Assembly (NCBI GenBank): GCA_019055375.1
Contig: JAHQIW010007084.1
Span: 94,560-158,559 of the forward strand
Source: Parelaphostrongylus tenuis
Taxonomy: Eukaryota; Nematoda; Chromadorea; Rhabditida; Metastrongylidae
DNA: 64,000 bases
Direction: 5' to 3'
The notes below the pieces were generated by a model, which saw nothing but the letters and a program-made list of their open reading frames with translations, ran no database searches and was not told where the DNA came from. Of this stretch, positions 1 to 9,510 are shown piece after piece (within the stretch, counting starts at the first letter, position 1; every line of letters begins with the position of its first letter). The position numbers and the translations under genes were made by a program.

Positions 1-597
1 ACTGCTTAGGTGACATTTTGCAGTTTTTCTTCTACATATTGCTTAACAAATAAATATTGGAACGTCGGGTTTACACATGCGTTCTCTAAGGGCTTATCAA
101 TATATGCTTATATCCCAAATCGGTCTGAACATGTGTCACAATTTTGCTATTTCCTGATCGGTGCGATAACCCCTTTCAATAGATATCAAGTTATTGCAAA
201 GTGAAGGAATTTAATTATAAATCAGTCAAATTTTCTGTTGCAGTTGAGTTGAGATATTTTGTTTGGAGTGGTTGTTTTCAAAATTTGGTCATTACTTAAT
301 CAGTCAAAAAAGAAAAGTGTACGCAGTAGTACGAAGAAGGGTAACTGTGCTAAATCCCTTCAACTGTGGTGGTTTCATGGTTCGTTGAATGGAGACGCTT
401 TCATTTATAACGTAATAAGTTGCCACGTGATGCCGTACTACGAAAGACATATGGATACCGGAGGTTTCATCCATAATAAATGACGTGTCACAAAGACGTC
501 AAATACGAAAAGACTTTTCGTCTACACTTATGAATAGATGATGTGACCGGTATAATACTCAAATGGGCATTTTTGTCGGAGCATGTTGGTCTGAACT
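1..597. other. No gene recognised
   Basis: The stretch holds only short open frames. A minus-strand frame from about 481 down to 311 is open for about 56 codons but resembles no family I know. No repeat family seen elsewhere in the window is evident. Confidence 0.4.
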
Positions 598-813
598 TCA
601 ACCTCCTCCTTTTACCTCACAGATCCTTTTCGCTGTAACTTCCATATTCTTTTGACAACTCATAGGTCGCACAGATGTGGAACCTGAATCAAGTGTTTGC
701 GGTGAACTCTTCGTCGAACGAGTTGATTTTGCGGCAAAGGAGAGTTTATATTGATGAATGAAAAACCTCTTTCTTGTATTTAACACACTGCATACGATAT
801 GCAGTGTGTCCAA
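598..813 (-). CDS. Possible single exon, product unknown
   Basis: A minus-strand open frame of 71 codons has a Ser/Thr-rich, exon-like composition and reads into a plausible donor (GAG|gtaaaagg) near 613. I could not find a convincing acceptor or neighbouring exons, and I do not recognise the protein. It may be an exon of a minus-strand gene running off the window, or a chance frame. Confidence 0.15.
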   Translation of the reverse strand: MDTLHIVCSVLNTRKRFFIHQYKLSFAAKSTRSTKSSPQTLDSGSTSVRPMSCQKNMEVTAKRICEVKGGG

Positions 814-1002
814 TCAAAAGCGATAACACGAGTGGTCTGCGTATGGTCTATGTGGTTCTCCTTCCTCATGGTCTGTTTTGTCGCACGGAGCAGTGCGGGT
901 ACACTTCGTTCAGTGCCGAAATGTGCTTACCAGACCAAACCCGTTAAGGGTTAGTTGCTGACAGCTTCAGTATTCCGTCGAAGAAAGATTGGTCGCAAAG
1001 CG

Positions 1003-1150
1003 GTGGCCTTCGTGATGTAGTGGTAGCACGCGCCCCGGTATAGGTGAAACACGGGTCCAACTCTCGCTTAAGACCGAGTCTTTACGAGCCACTATCTCCT
1101 TAAGTGGTTATTTCAGCGTCCTACCACTGCTGGAAAGCAGTTAAATTGAA
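1003..1150 (+). repeat. tRNA-like (glycine-type A box) repeat copy
   Basis: The segment carries an A-box-like TGTAGTGGTAGCACG, then a decayed B-box region (GGGTCCAACTC). It matches the right-hand arms of the elements at 50.70 kb and 51.17 kb. A faint inverted left arm is visible around 885-930. It is best read as a decayed copy of the inverted tRNA-like element described at 50.6-51.2 kb. Confidence 0.5.
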
Positions 1151-3450
1151 TAAATATAGGTTATGCAGAAAACAGTTTTCCTAATCTGAAATCAGCTGAC
1201 AGCTCATCCAGCAGTTGTTTTGATGGGCGTCGACGGCAAAACTCCATTCTGATTAGAGAATTATAAAAATTCTAAATGAGTTCATAACAAGTAACTTGAC
1301 GATACTCATTACTGTTTTTTCCGTAGTAAACACTATAATGAGTTGTAGTTAGCATATGGAATATTCGCGTATAAAAACCACCAAAATATGCGTGGCATAA
1401 AATGTAAAGCACTTCCAGATGCTAGTATAAACATGTCTGTATTATGAACTGAAATAATACAATCATTCCCATTTACACCCATAGAGCTATGGAGCAGAAT
1501 TTTTCCCACAATCGTGCCATGATCAAAACCCGTTCAGTTTTGTGATTATCGGAAAATTGTCGTTTAATGTGAAACACTGCTTTGATCAATGTATATCTAT
1601 ACACGTATTTATAGAGAATTATCAAATTAAATTGCAATAAATCTTTGCTGGTTTAAGAGCTGTGATCAGGAACATGTACAACATGAAGAGCGTGTGTTTG
1701 TGCCTTTAATATAGAATTTATAAGCTGAAGGAACTATACCTCTGAGCAGCACGAAGAATCAACAATGCACACGTATTATTCCTAACTGGTATCTCACGCT
1801 GTTTTTCCACTGTCAATTTGACACTTGGTCTGATCTTGTAAGACTTGTTTTGCCTGTCATGGTATGTGTTCTTGCCAAAATGAATATAAACCAACGTCTT
1901 AAATGTTTCCTGCGATGGTTTGTAAATGCAATCGTTCATTGTTCTCAAATATTATAAATTCGCCAGAAGATTTACTAAATTGATTTTTGAAGCAGAACGG
2001 ACACTCTCGTGTTCCGCATGGTGAACAAAGTGTTATATAACTGGGTTTGGTATGCGAGTGGAAAAATTTGATTCTTATAGCAAATCATCCAAGCAGACTG
2101 CCTGAAACTTGATTACTCGACCGTTCAATCTATAAGCCCAACTTTTCACCAACCTTTTGCTACATTATGGCCAACGGAAGAATATCGACCAAAGATAACG
2201 ACTTGATAGTTGTCAATTTAATTCAAGTGAACCCACTAGGGTGGTGCCCTGTCTTATACACATTGAGATCTCTCACTGGAATATGTCTCAGGCACATTAT
2301 ACGCCAAGGGTGGTCGGAATGCTTTGTTAGAAACTCTTTATTGTGGTCTTTTCTAGTCCACCTACCACGGCTTTGCTCTAGCTTGCTGCTTTCGATATGA
2401 AGGATTGATTTATATCTCAAAACTGCCACCGAGCTTGCCAAGGTCAAAATTAAAAAGTCTGATCTCCGCAAGTGGGCATGCTTATTGATGCTAACTTGCT
2501 AAAATGTCCAAGCAAAGGAATCTCTAATTGTAGTACTGAGCTTACTTCTACTGATTTACAACTCCCTTTATTGCGACCTAATATGATGAAAGTTTTGTTG
2601 CGTTAGCAAATGCTCGTGAAGCGCTAACTATTTGTATGACCAGAAAGTGGAGATTGATCAAGAAAAGATTCTTTCCAGTGTTTCCAGGTTGGTATTTACT
2701 TACCTAATGGATTTTTTTCGTTGCCAAGTAACTAAATTTACTGAAAAATTTCTCCGATGTTATCTTCGAACGTGGAAGCGGTAAAATACATATGCTTGCC
2801 AAATATCTGTACGGCTACAGCGACTAAAGTCTCTTTTTTATAAAAAGTATGTGTGCTTCTCTGTCTGACCTTAAGTCCGCTAGCGGCCGCAGAAATATTA
2901 TTCTTAGTTATCGATGTATGTACTGCTTATAATCTCCGTATCGGGGACCGTGAAGGAGCACCTCTAAACTCTCCGTTCGCTCCACTCTCCATCAGAGTTT
3001 GAACTTGAAGAAATATGAAGTAGTGTTTTGGCGTAAAGCTCGTTAATTTAGTGTTTTTTCTGCGGCGAAATAAGTAAGGGTGCTTGGCTGGATTAGTCGT
3101 AGAAAATAGTCAAAGGCAATTTATCCTTCCCTATTTTGATGAAGGCTTATCCTTTGAGCGTTCCGGGACCTTGCCTTGCTTTCCACATCTACTTTTATGT
3201 AGGCTTTTGAACAAGATGCTGTGCATGTAGGGCATACCAGATGGGCATACAGACATGATAGCTGATGTGTGCTTGGATGTGATCTTGTGTACATGGAAGT
3301 ATAAAACTATCCAGTTCAACAAGTACGAAGAGCTCATTACTTTACTTCCATTCAAATCAGATATAAATGCTCGGTTTCTACGAGTTTAAACTCCATTTCT
3401 CCACAGTGGGACGCTCAACGTATCAGCAGCGGCTTGCAGTTAAATATGAC
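1151..3450. other. No gene recognised
   Basis: Only short unrelated frames occur here. Frames near 2.17-2.47 kb (both strands) and 3.13-3.36 kb (-) are open for 74-82 codons but show no splice context or family motif that I recognise. Confidence 0.4.
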
Positions 3451-3499
3451 GATTATGAAGAAAATCGATCTGAAATATAATTAAGAAGTATTTTGCAAT

Positions 3500-3960
3500 A
3501 GGAAGAACCTACAGCAGCGCTAAGACGTGCATCTGGCGTAGCGTTAGCGACTAATTGTAGCCTTGATTTTCGTTCATCATCTATCCTTGTCAGAAGCCTG
3601 TTGCCTTTGATAAAATATGGTAATCCTAATAACAAACTTCTTCGTTTTCACGTTAAAATGGTGAAGCTTATTAGTTATATTTTCATTTGTAGACAGATAG
3701 AAAAATTGAAGGGAAGAGTAGAAAATACTGAATTCTTGGAAGGCTGAACGTTGAATTTTCCACCTCCAAAACATAAACTATAGATGGCATATGTTACATA
3801 TCCAGCAATGATAGTAGACAACCTAAGGGTGAAACAAGACGGAATTGGGATTACCTGTAGTCCAATAAGTGTTCCCTTCGGTGAAATCATCTGAAGAGAG
3901 GATCCGAATTGATCAAATTCTCCAACAACTGCTTACGAACTGTCTGTTTGCAAATGCGAT
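3500..3960 (-). CDS. Candidate exons of an unidentified minus-strand gene
   Basis: Three minus-strand segments look like exons. One (about 3,945 down to 3,857) reads EFDQFGSSLQMISPKGTLIG and ends CTACAG|gtaatc. A second (about 3,740-3,660) contains FYSSLQFFYLSTNENITN. A third (about 3,603-3,510) contains RIDDERKSRLQLVANATPDA and ends before gtaggt. The first and third have usable donors, but phases could not be joined without conflict, so the model is incomplete. I do not recognise the family. The composition (mixed polar, no low complexity) favours true coding sequence over chance. Confidence 0.25.
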
Positions 3961-4659
3961 ATGATAGCAGTGGTTGCAATAGATTAGCATAAAAATTTTC
4001 CGTGAAAAATCTCTTGATAAGGCAATGTTGAATGGTTTCCAGCATAATAAGCACAAAAAAGGGTAAACGCTAGCACATTGTTTTTCTTGGATTATAAAGA
4101 AATGCTAAATGCCGGCACAATGTGGTTCCAGGGTCGAATGTGCTTTTTTGCCATACACAAGAGCTGGACCTTTGAAAAACATTTGAAAGAAAGCGTAGAA
4201 TTTCGACAATTCAAGATACGCAGCAACAAATATTACTTAGAAATGAGCACAAAAGTGCGCAAGGAAAGCCAATTACAAAGTTGAATTGAATATCGAGCGA
4301 AAAACAATATAAGGTGGAATGAGCCATATGTATGAATTACAATGCGTACCGCTTATGGTGAAAAAGTAGACTTAATTTAAAGTTTTGTAACACAATTCAA
4401 ATCTAATCGTAAATCTATAAAATGCTGACTGTTTTTCACAACTCAAAGTGTACAGTTCCAAATCGATTAGTGAACATCGTTATTGTGTATGCCTCGAATA
4501 AAAGATTCCCGTTTATCCTAGTTTTCATGACTCAAACAAAAAGTTCTTCAGTACGGAATTAATGAGAAAGGAGGAGACCCATACGGAATTTTTAACCAGT
4601 AGTCCGTTAGGACGCCCAAGAAAAAAGTGGAGTTTTTGAATCTGTATGAAAATTTAATA

Positions 4660-4706
4660 TATCATATCTGACGAGACTGCAAGGTCGAAACACGTGTATC
4701 GGGCTC
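4660..4706 (+). ncRNA. Hammerhead ribozyme motif, core intact, stem I lost
   Basis: CTGACGA at 4,668-4,674 is followed by stem II (GAC...GTC), then GAAA, then the self-complementary stem III ACAC/GTGT and the cleavage position at A before TCGGG. All core bases (CUGANGA, GAA) are present. The upstream strand that should pair with TCGGGC is absent, so stem I cannot form. It looks like a 5'-truncated insertion. Confidence 0.6.
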
Positions 4707-4980
4707 TATAAGTCAGCCCTTTTATTAACAGACCACACGACATGCATGTTTCAGACAAGATTTTGTGGCATATTGAAATTTGAGCTGTGGTCTTAAGAAA
4801 ACACTCGAAACGAAAGTTATGATATATTGAATATACTAGCCACGAGCAATCGAGTGTACAACACTCTGTGTCCGGTGATAATTTCATTGGGCATGGAGTG
4901 TAAAACGTTCGTCGTCGCTAACTCTTAGTGTGGGGAAGAGGCACCCACAGAGATTAGCAAAAGACGAGAAAGGATAACTG

Positions 4981-5020
4981 CCCGACTGACGAGATCGAAA
5001 GATCGACACGTGTATCGGGT
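4981..5020 (+). ncRNA. Hammerhead ribozyme motif, stem I intact, core damaged
   Basis: CCCGA (4,981-4,985) can pair with TCGGG (5,015-5,019) as stem I. CTGACGA follows, then a 4-bp stem II (GATC-GAAA-GATC), then stem III ACAC/GTGT. The GAA core is two bases short (GACAC where GAAACAC is expected), so this copy should not self-cleave. It is the second unit of the tandem pair. Confidence 0.6.
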
Positions 5021-5689
5021 TTTATAAGTCAGCCCTTTTATTAACAGACCGCACAACATGCATGACCAAAAAATGATTTTGTGGCATATATGAAAAGTGA
5101 CCAAATTATTATTGAGCAAAATAAATCTCTTCGAGTCCGGCAATTTTGTAGAGTCGCCAGCAGAAAATAATAAATTCGGTGATAAGTCGTCCTCGCAATA
5201 CTTTACACATTCTGTATCTGTACTCTGGATTTTCCAGTTCAAAACTAGACTATGAAACAAGAGTGTGGACACATCCTTACAAAATTCATCTCTTCCTTGA
5301 ACGCAGTTACGAACCTGTCATTTACTAAAGTCGTATAAGAACAATGATGTAAGCGTTATCAGTAAGATTGCTACGGATCACTTCTGTAATTGACACTCGA
5401 CACTGATTATTACCAGTCTGTTTATCGATTCTAACAATGGTTGACGTTTTAGTTTAACACACTGACTTATTTTAGTCTCTGTTGCCGTGACTTTTTGGCA
5501 CTGGTGTCGTGATGATAATTTAGCGAGGATAGTTGTAGTAGACAGAAGAGCAATACGGAATACCTAATCCGGTATCCTTCCTGAAACCATTCAGCATTTA
5601 GGGACAAAACCGAATGGTCACATATGTAACCAACTATTTCGAAACATTCACAATAATTTCAAAAAGGAATGTTTCAAAGTCTAAGCGAG

Positions 5690-5757
5690 ATTGGTACGCC
5701 AGAGCCATACACCGGTGTTTCGGAGGTATCGCCCTCCTCGTCAGTGACCCACGCTCC
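5690..5757 (-). ncRNA. Hammerhead ribozyme, apparently intact core
   Basis: Read on the minus strand: stem I 3' strand GGGTCA (5,750-5,745); core CTGACGA (5,744-5,738); stem II GGAGG/CCTCC with a six-base loop (5,737-5,722); core GAA (5,721-5,719); stem III ACACC/GGTGT, fully self-complementary (5,718-5,709); cleavage base A at 5,708; stem I 5' strand TGGCTC (5,707-5,702), six pairs including two G-U. Every conserved residue of the hammerhead consensus is present. Known hammerheads with such loop-less short stem III (schistosome SINE and Penelope-type elements) usually act as dimers. Inverted GAAACATTC/GAATGTTTC lies just downstream at 5,641-5,675. Confidence 0.75.
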
Positions 5758-5889
5758 ACATATTTCGAAACACTTATTCCAGACACTGCCTGCAAGACAA
5801 GCACTAAATGTGTAATCAATGAAATGCGAAGTAACTCTGAATCGCACGTTAAATGATGACATCATGAATTCTGTGAAATTTGTATGCAT

Positions 5890-6390
5890 TTAATTACACG
5901 CATGTAACAATTTGACGTTCCCACATCGATAATGATTATTTCTTTCGAAAGTTCTTCTATCTGTTTTTATTAGTTTTACCCACTGAATATTTCCAAGAGA
6001 GCGAGAACATTGTAGAAATGTAAAAAGTACTAACGGCTTCCTACTAATAGATTATGGCTTGACCGTAGATTCCACGCATTCCTGAATGGTGAACTGTAAT
6101 TATAATATGGGTCTGTTCTCGCCCAACATTACCATTCAAACGAAAATTGTGCTGAGGCCAGGCGATTTTTATGAGTCCTAATGACGAGTCATTCATGTAT
6201 TCAAGTAGGTGTGCAACGGCTTTACAACAACTAACCAATAATCCATTTGAAATGTTTCGGCAACTCTTTAGTCTTGCAGTACTTATCGGATGCAAAACGC
6301 GAACGAATATGTCACAGTGTGAAATCCATGTCTACGTTCATTATTCTTAAATAATATCAGGGAACAGATGTGAAATTATCCACTGATTTG
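5890..6390. other. No gene recognised
   Basis: A minus-strand frame of 83 codons covers 6,044-6,295 but has no motif or splice context that I can defend. Confidence 0.4.
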
Positions 6391-6396
6391 GACACA

Positions 6397-6772
6397 TTAT
6401 CTCGCTGACTTTTCAGTTTCATACTGACTTTTTCTTGCACTATTCAGTTCACTCGATAGATCATTACCACTAAGCGTTGGTTGAGACGAGTTACCTCGTG
6501 AACTTTTTTTTAAAGAAGAAATTGTTCTCAGAGAAGTTCTTCGTTTCACCAAAGAGCCCGTTGTTAACAAGGAATTCAGAGATGTGTGATGCCTTGACAA
6601 ATGAGGAGATTAGTAATATGTCTCTAGTACGCAAGTACAAATACATCAGGTCCCTAAGCTCCCTTACCCTGTCGCTGATAAAATGAAAATACTCTTTCGC
6701 TAATGACAGGAAGACTTGATGTCTCTTCTCTCTTTGGGTAACAGCAAAATACGTTGTTAAGTGCAGTCCCAC
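6397..6772 (-). CDS. Candidate C-terminal exon(s), product unknown
   Basis: Two overlapping minus-strand frames look coding. The first (6,491-6,772) includes QREKRHQVFLSLAKEYFHF and has a donor-like gtaagg after SDR near 6,673. The second (6,397-6,600) is Ser/Arg-rich and ends ETEKSAR-stop. A splice from the first into an acceptor near 6,597 would join them, but the phase does not favour the second frame. I do not recognise the protein. A chance open frame is possible. Confidence 0.2.
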
Positions 6773-6779
6773 GCGGCCA

Positions 6780-7420
6780 CCAATAAATGATAGGAGTGTT
6801 TCATATGCGTCAATTTAGTGATGAGAGAGAGAGAGATGTTCTTACACTCTTGACTAACATAACTAATCATTCCAAAAGTTGATCCAAGTCTTAGACCTTA
6901 ATTATGATCTCACTGTTATCCGTGGGATAAAATGAAATGTCAAGGCGAGCCCCATGGCTATTGCTGTTTGCACTGTGCCTGCAGGGTAAAATAACGTGAT
7001 AGCCTACAATAACAGCAATATCAGAGTTTACGAGAAAGAAACTTATTTGCTAAATGAATCATTTGAGAACCTTCAAACTCTATGAAGCCATGAACAGGAT
7101 AACTTTGTTGTAAATGTCATTTCACCCCTACAAACATTCGTTTTATTATTCAAGGGTGTCAAGGTTTCGCTGCAATACGTGGCTATTGAATGAGTCAGTT
7201 TGATTTTTTCATCTCGTGACAAATCATATTATGAAATTCTAGAACACGGTATAATCGATCTCCCATCATAAATATTGAGGAACAACTTCTGAAATCTCGG
7301 AGCTGAGAAGTGTTTGAATACAATGAAATTTCTAATCGCCAAAAAATTTTCATTTAACCACTTCATAGCAGTGATGCGATGTTATAATTACATATTCAAT
7401 AATATTGAGTAATATGCAGA
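6780..7420. other. No gene recognised
   Basis: No open frame above 60 codons and no repeat shared with other parts of the window were seen. Confidence 0.4.
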
Positions 7421-7424
7421 ACTT

Positions 7425-7505
7425 TGGACCGCTGCCGGGAGTTGAACACACATGTCAGCCTTTACAGAGGCGCTTGCTAACCATTGATCTACCGGACTCC
7501 TGTTC
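7425..7505 (-). repeat. tRNA-like sequence (pseudo-tRNA or SINE head)
   Basis: On the minus strand an A-box-like GATCAATGGTTAGCAAG is followed about 35 bases later by a B-box-like TGTTCAACTCC. Acceptor-stem pairing is poor, so this is not a functional tRNA gene. It differs from the main SINE of the window. Confidence 0.45.
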
Positions 7506-8034
7506 TCTATCACTCTTTTTGAGAAGTAATGCACGATTTGCCACCAATCAGTCTTAATAGTTCGTCCTGGTAAACAGATATTGGTATTGAACCATGTTAC
7601 GCAGACAATTATTGGCTACATATGATCGACATGAAATTTTATTTATCGGTTTTTTAGCAGTGAAGTAATAGTATGCGTCCGCGAAATGGGCAAAATGTCG
7701 GTTCAACTGCCATCCGAAACTCGAAATTTTGAACATCACTGATCATAAGTTGAGATGTAATAAATTGTTTCTTGGTTGTCTTTATTATGCTAAGATCTAA
7801 GAAGCGTTAAGATGAGACGATGCGAGCGATGTAGGTGAACATGAGTCACACATAGTAGCCCACACGCTCACTCGGCGCGGCTGGTCTACGTAAAGTTTAC
7901 TGGTCAGTAAAACAAAAAAAAGGTGAATAGATATAAGAAGCCGTTCCCCATGGGATTTGAGTTTATGTACTGAGTCATATCTGCCTTGGTTATGGAAGTG
8001 TTCGACTGAGTGGACTACGTCTCAATTTCACTTT

Positions 8035-8085
8035 TCCAGGCTTTGAAGAAGGCGAAATCGCCGAAACATCGCCATTGCGCTATTA
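8035..8085 (+). repeat. Short hairpin typical of retroelement 3' ends
   Basis: GAAGAAGGCGAAATCGCCGA contains a perfect 5-bp hairpin (GGCGA/TCGCC) followed by AACATCGCC. Similar 'gaagaaggcg...cgccgaaac' hairpins occur near the 3' ends of many LINE and Penelope-type elements in animals. No coding part of such an element is recognisable just upstream, so the assignment is tentative. Confidence 0.3.
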
Positions 8086-8218
8086 CTGTGCTGTATTACT
8101 ATCGTAATCAATAAATGCCTTGTTGTCAACTCTGCATCTGGTTATCAGAAAAAAATACTATGCCATTCAATCAATGACGAAGTTGATAGTTAGACGGCCC
8201 TGCGAATCATTGAATGAA

Positions 8219-8250
8219 GATGAGGAGGAGGAGGAGGATGACTGAGGCAG
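8219..8250 (+). repeat. GAG/GGA simple repeat
   Basis: The run GATGAGGAGGAGGAGGAGGA is followed by purine-rich sequence. On the other strand it reads as a leucine-rich stretch, which is not evidence of coding. Confidence 0.7.
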
Positions 8251-8299
8251 GAGGGAAGGAGGGAAGGCTAGAAGCAGTTTTTGCTCGTTGATAGCAGCT

Positions 8300-8690
8300 C
8301 TTCATCCTGACCGAAATTGATTTATGTTTGATGATTGAGAGTGTTCTTTTGTCTTGCATGAGCGAGGACGTGATCACCGATACGTGAGTCAGTACAACTG
8401 TATGTTTTATGTCTGTTCGTACTGAATAGTCTAATAACAACTTCGCTCGGTTCATTAAAAATTTTATAGAACTAATAAGGAAAATCCACTGAATTACGCA
8501 ATCAATGCCGAGATTATCAAGCTGATAAGTTGTCGTTCCTTAGATTTGCAAGATGAAGATGATCGACGAAGTATATGTGAAGATGGGAAGCGGGATCCGC
8601 GCTGAAAACAACTTTTACTCGCTAGAGCCTTTGCTATGATCTGCCATCATATCGTGAATTATGGCAGTTTGATCTAATAACATATTTTGT
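8300..8690 (+). repeat. Local direct duplication, left copy
   Basis: The left copy shares long collinear blocks with 9,125-9,500, including TCTTGTCTTGCATG, CGTGAGTCAGTACAACTGTA, ATCAAGGAAAATC-like sequence and a TGGCAGTT block. Divergence is visible (substitutions and indels), so the duplication is not recent. Confidence 0.7.
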
Positions 8691-8723
8691 GTCCTTCATG
8701 AGGTCTGTTATAGAACTTATATA

Positions 8724-8766
8724 GTGCAAGACACGTATTTTGACTTTACAGCCTCATCAGTTGCAC
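8724..8766 (-). ncRNA. Hammerhead ribozyme motif, one core substitution
   Basis: On the minus strand GTGCAA (8,766-8,761) pairs perfectly with TTGCAC (8,729-8,724) as stem I. CTGATGA (8,760-8,754), stem II GGC/GTC, and stem III ATAC/GTGT with cleavage base C complete the fold. The base at the G12 position is A (AAAA in place of GAAA), which should abolish cleavage. The fold is otherwise the best-paired copy in the window. Confidence 0.65.
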
Positions 8767-8771
8767 AATGA

Positions 8772-8862
8772 CTTGATCGTGGCATTCTTTCAGAGTAATT
8801 GATTGTCGACAGCATGGCTTATGGCTGTTACAGAGCATATGTAACAGTACCCTTTAGTCTTT
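8772..8862 (+). repeat. Near-identical 88-base direct repeat, copy 1
   Basis: The block from ATCGTGGCATTCTTTCAGAG to CAGTACCCTTTAGTC recurs at 8,952-9,040 with only two or three differences. This is far less divergence than in the surrounding 8.3/9.1-kb duplication, which suggests a later event or gene conversion. Confidence 0.85.
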
Positions 8863-8951
8863 TAGTTCATTCACTTCATCGGAGACATACCCCCCTCCCC
8901 CTATATAAAATAATCGGCATCGAACTGTTTACATTCCAAGTAGGGCGAAAC

Positions 8952-9040
8952 GATCATCGTGGCATTCTTTCAGAGTAATTGATTGTCGACAGCATGGCTT
9001 ATGACTGTTACAGAGCATATGTGACAGTACCCTTTAGTCG
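8952..9040 (+). repeat. Near-identical 88-base direct repeat, copy 2
   Basis: Second copy of the block at 8,772-8,862, separated from it by about 90 bases that include a C-rich run (ccccctcccccta). Confidence 0.85.
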
Positions 9041-9124
9041 ACTGAAAGGTTCAAGATATGTTACTAGACCATATTGTTTTTGAGCGAGGTCTCAAAACAG
9101 TCGATTTACAGGTAAATATGGCAA

Positions 9125-9510
9125 TTGTTGATCCTAATCAAAATTGATTTCCGTGTGATGAATGGGAGAGAGCGCTCTCTTGTCTTGCATGGGCCACGAC
9201 TTGACCGCTGTTGATACGTGAGCCAGTACAACTGTATAATTTACTGTCCAGTTTTCCTGAATAGTCTTTTAGCAATCTCGCGTCCGCTGATCAAAACAAA
9301 ACCGAATTATCAAGGAAAATCTTTCAATTAGCGATCAATTCTCAGTTTTATAGTTAGTCGTTCTTTGGACTAACTAGGTGAAGGCGGGAAGGGGGAGAGA
9401 GTGGGGGCCCGCGCGGAGAATGGTTTTTGATCACCAACGCTTTCGCCATGATCTACCGCGATATTGCGAAAAATGGCAGTTACTAATCTTGATCGAAATT
9501 GATCGATTCA
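9125..9510 (+). repeat. Local direct duplication, right copy
   Basis: Diverged copy of 8,300-8,690, about 820 bases downstream. Short GATCGA-rich parts recur again near 10,365-10,470, which may be a third, weaker copy. Confidence 0.65.

Larger units (their letters stand above)
4660..5275 (+). repeat. Tandem repeat units, each starting with a hammerhead motif
   Basis: Two direct copies start at about 4,668 and about 4,982, a spacing near 314 bases. Both share a hammerhead-like 5' end followed by a conserved stretch around TAAGTCAGCCC and GATTTTGTGGCATAT. Unit 1 contains CCGGTGATAATTTCATTGGG, which also occurs, slightly changed, at 49.7 kb beside further hammerhead-like sequences. The layout resembles the dimeric arrangement of small hammerhead-bearing retroelements (retrozymes) or Penelope-type terminal repeats. 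No open frame of note is present. Confidence 0.6.
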
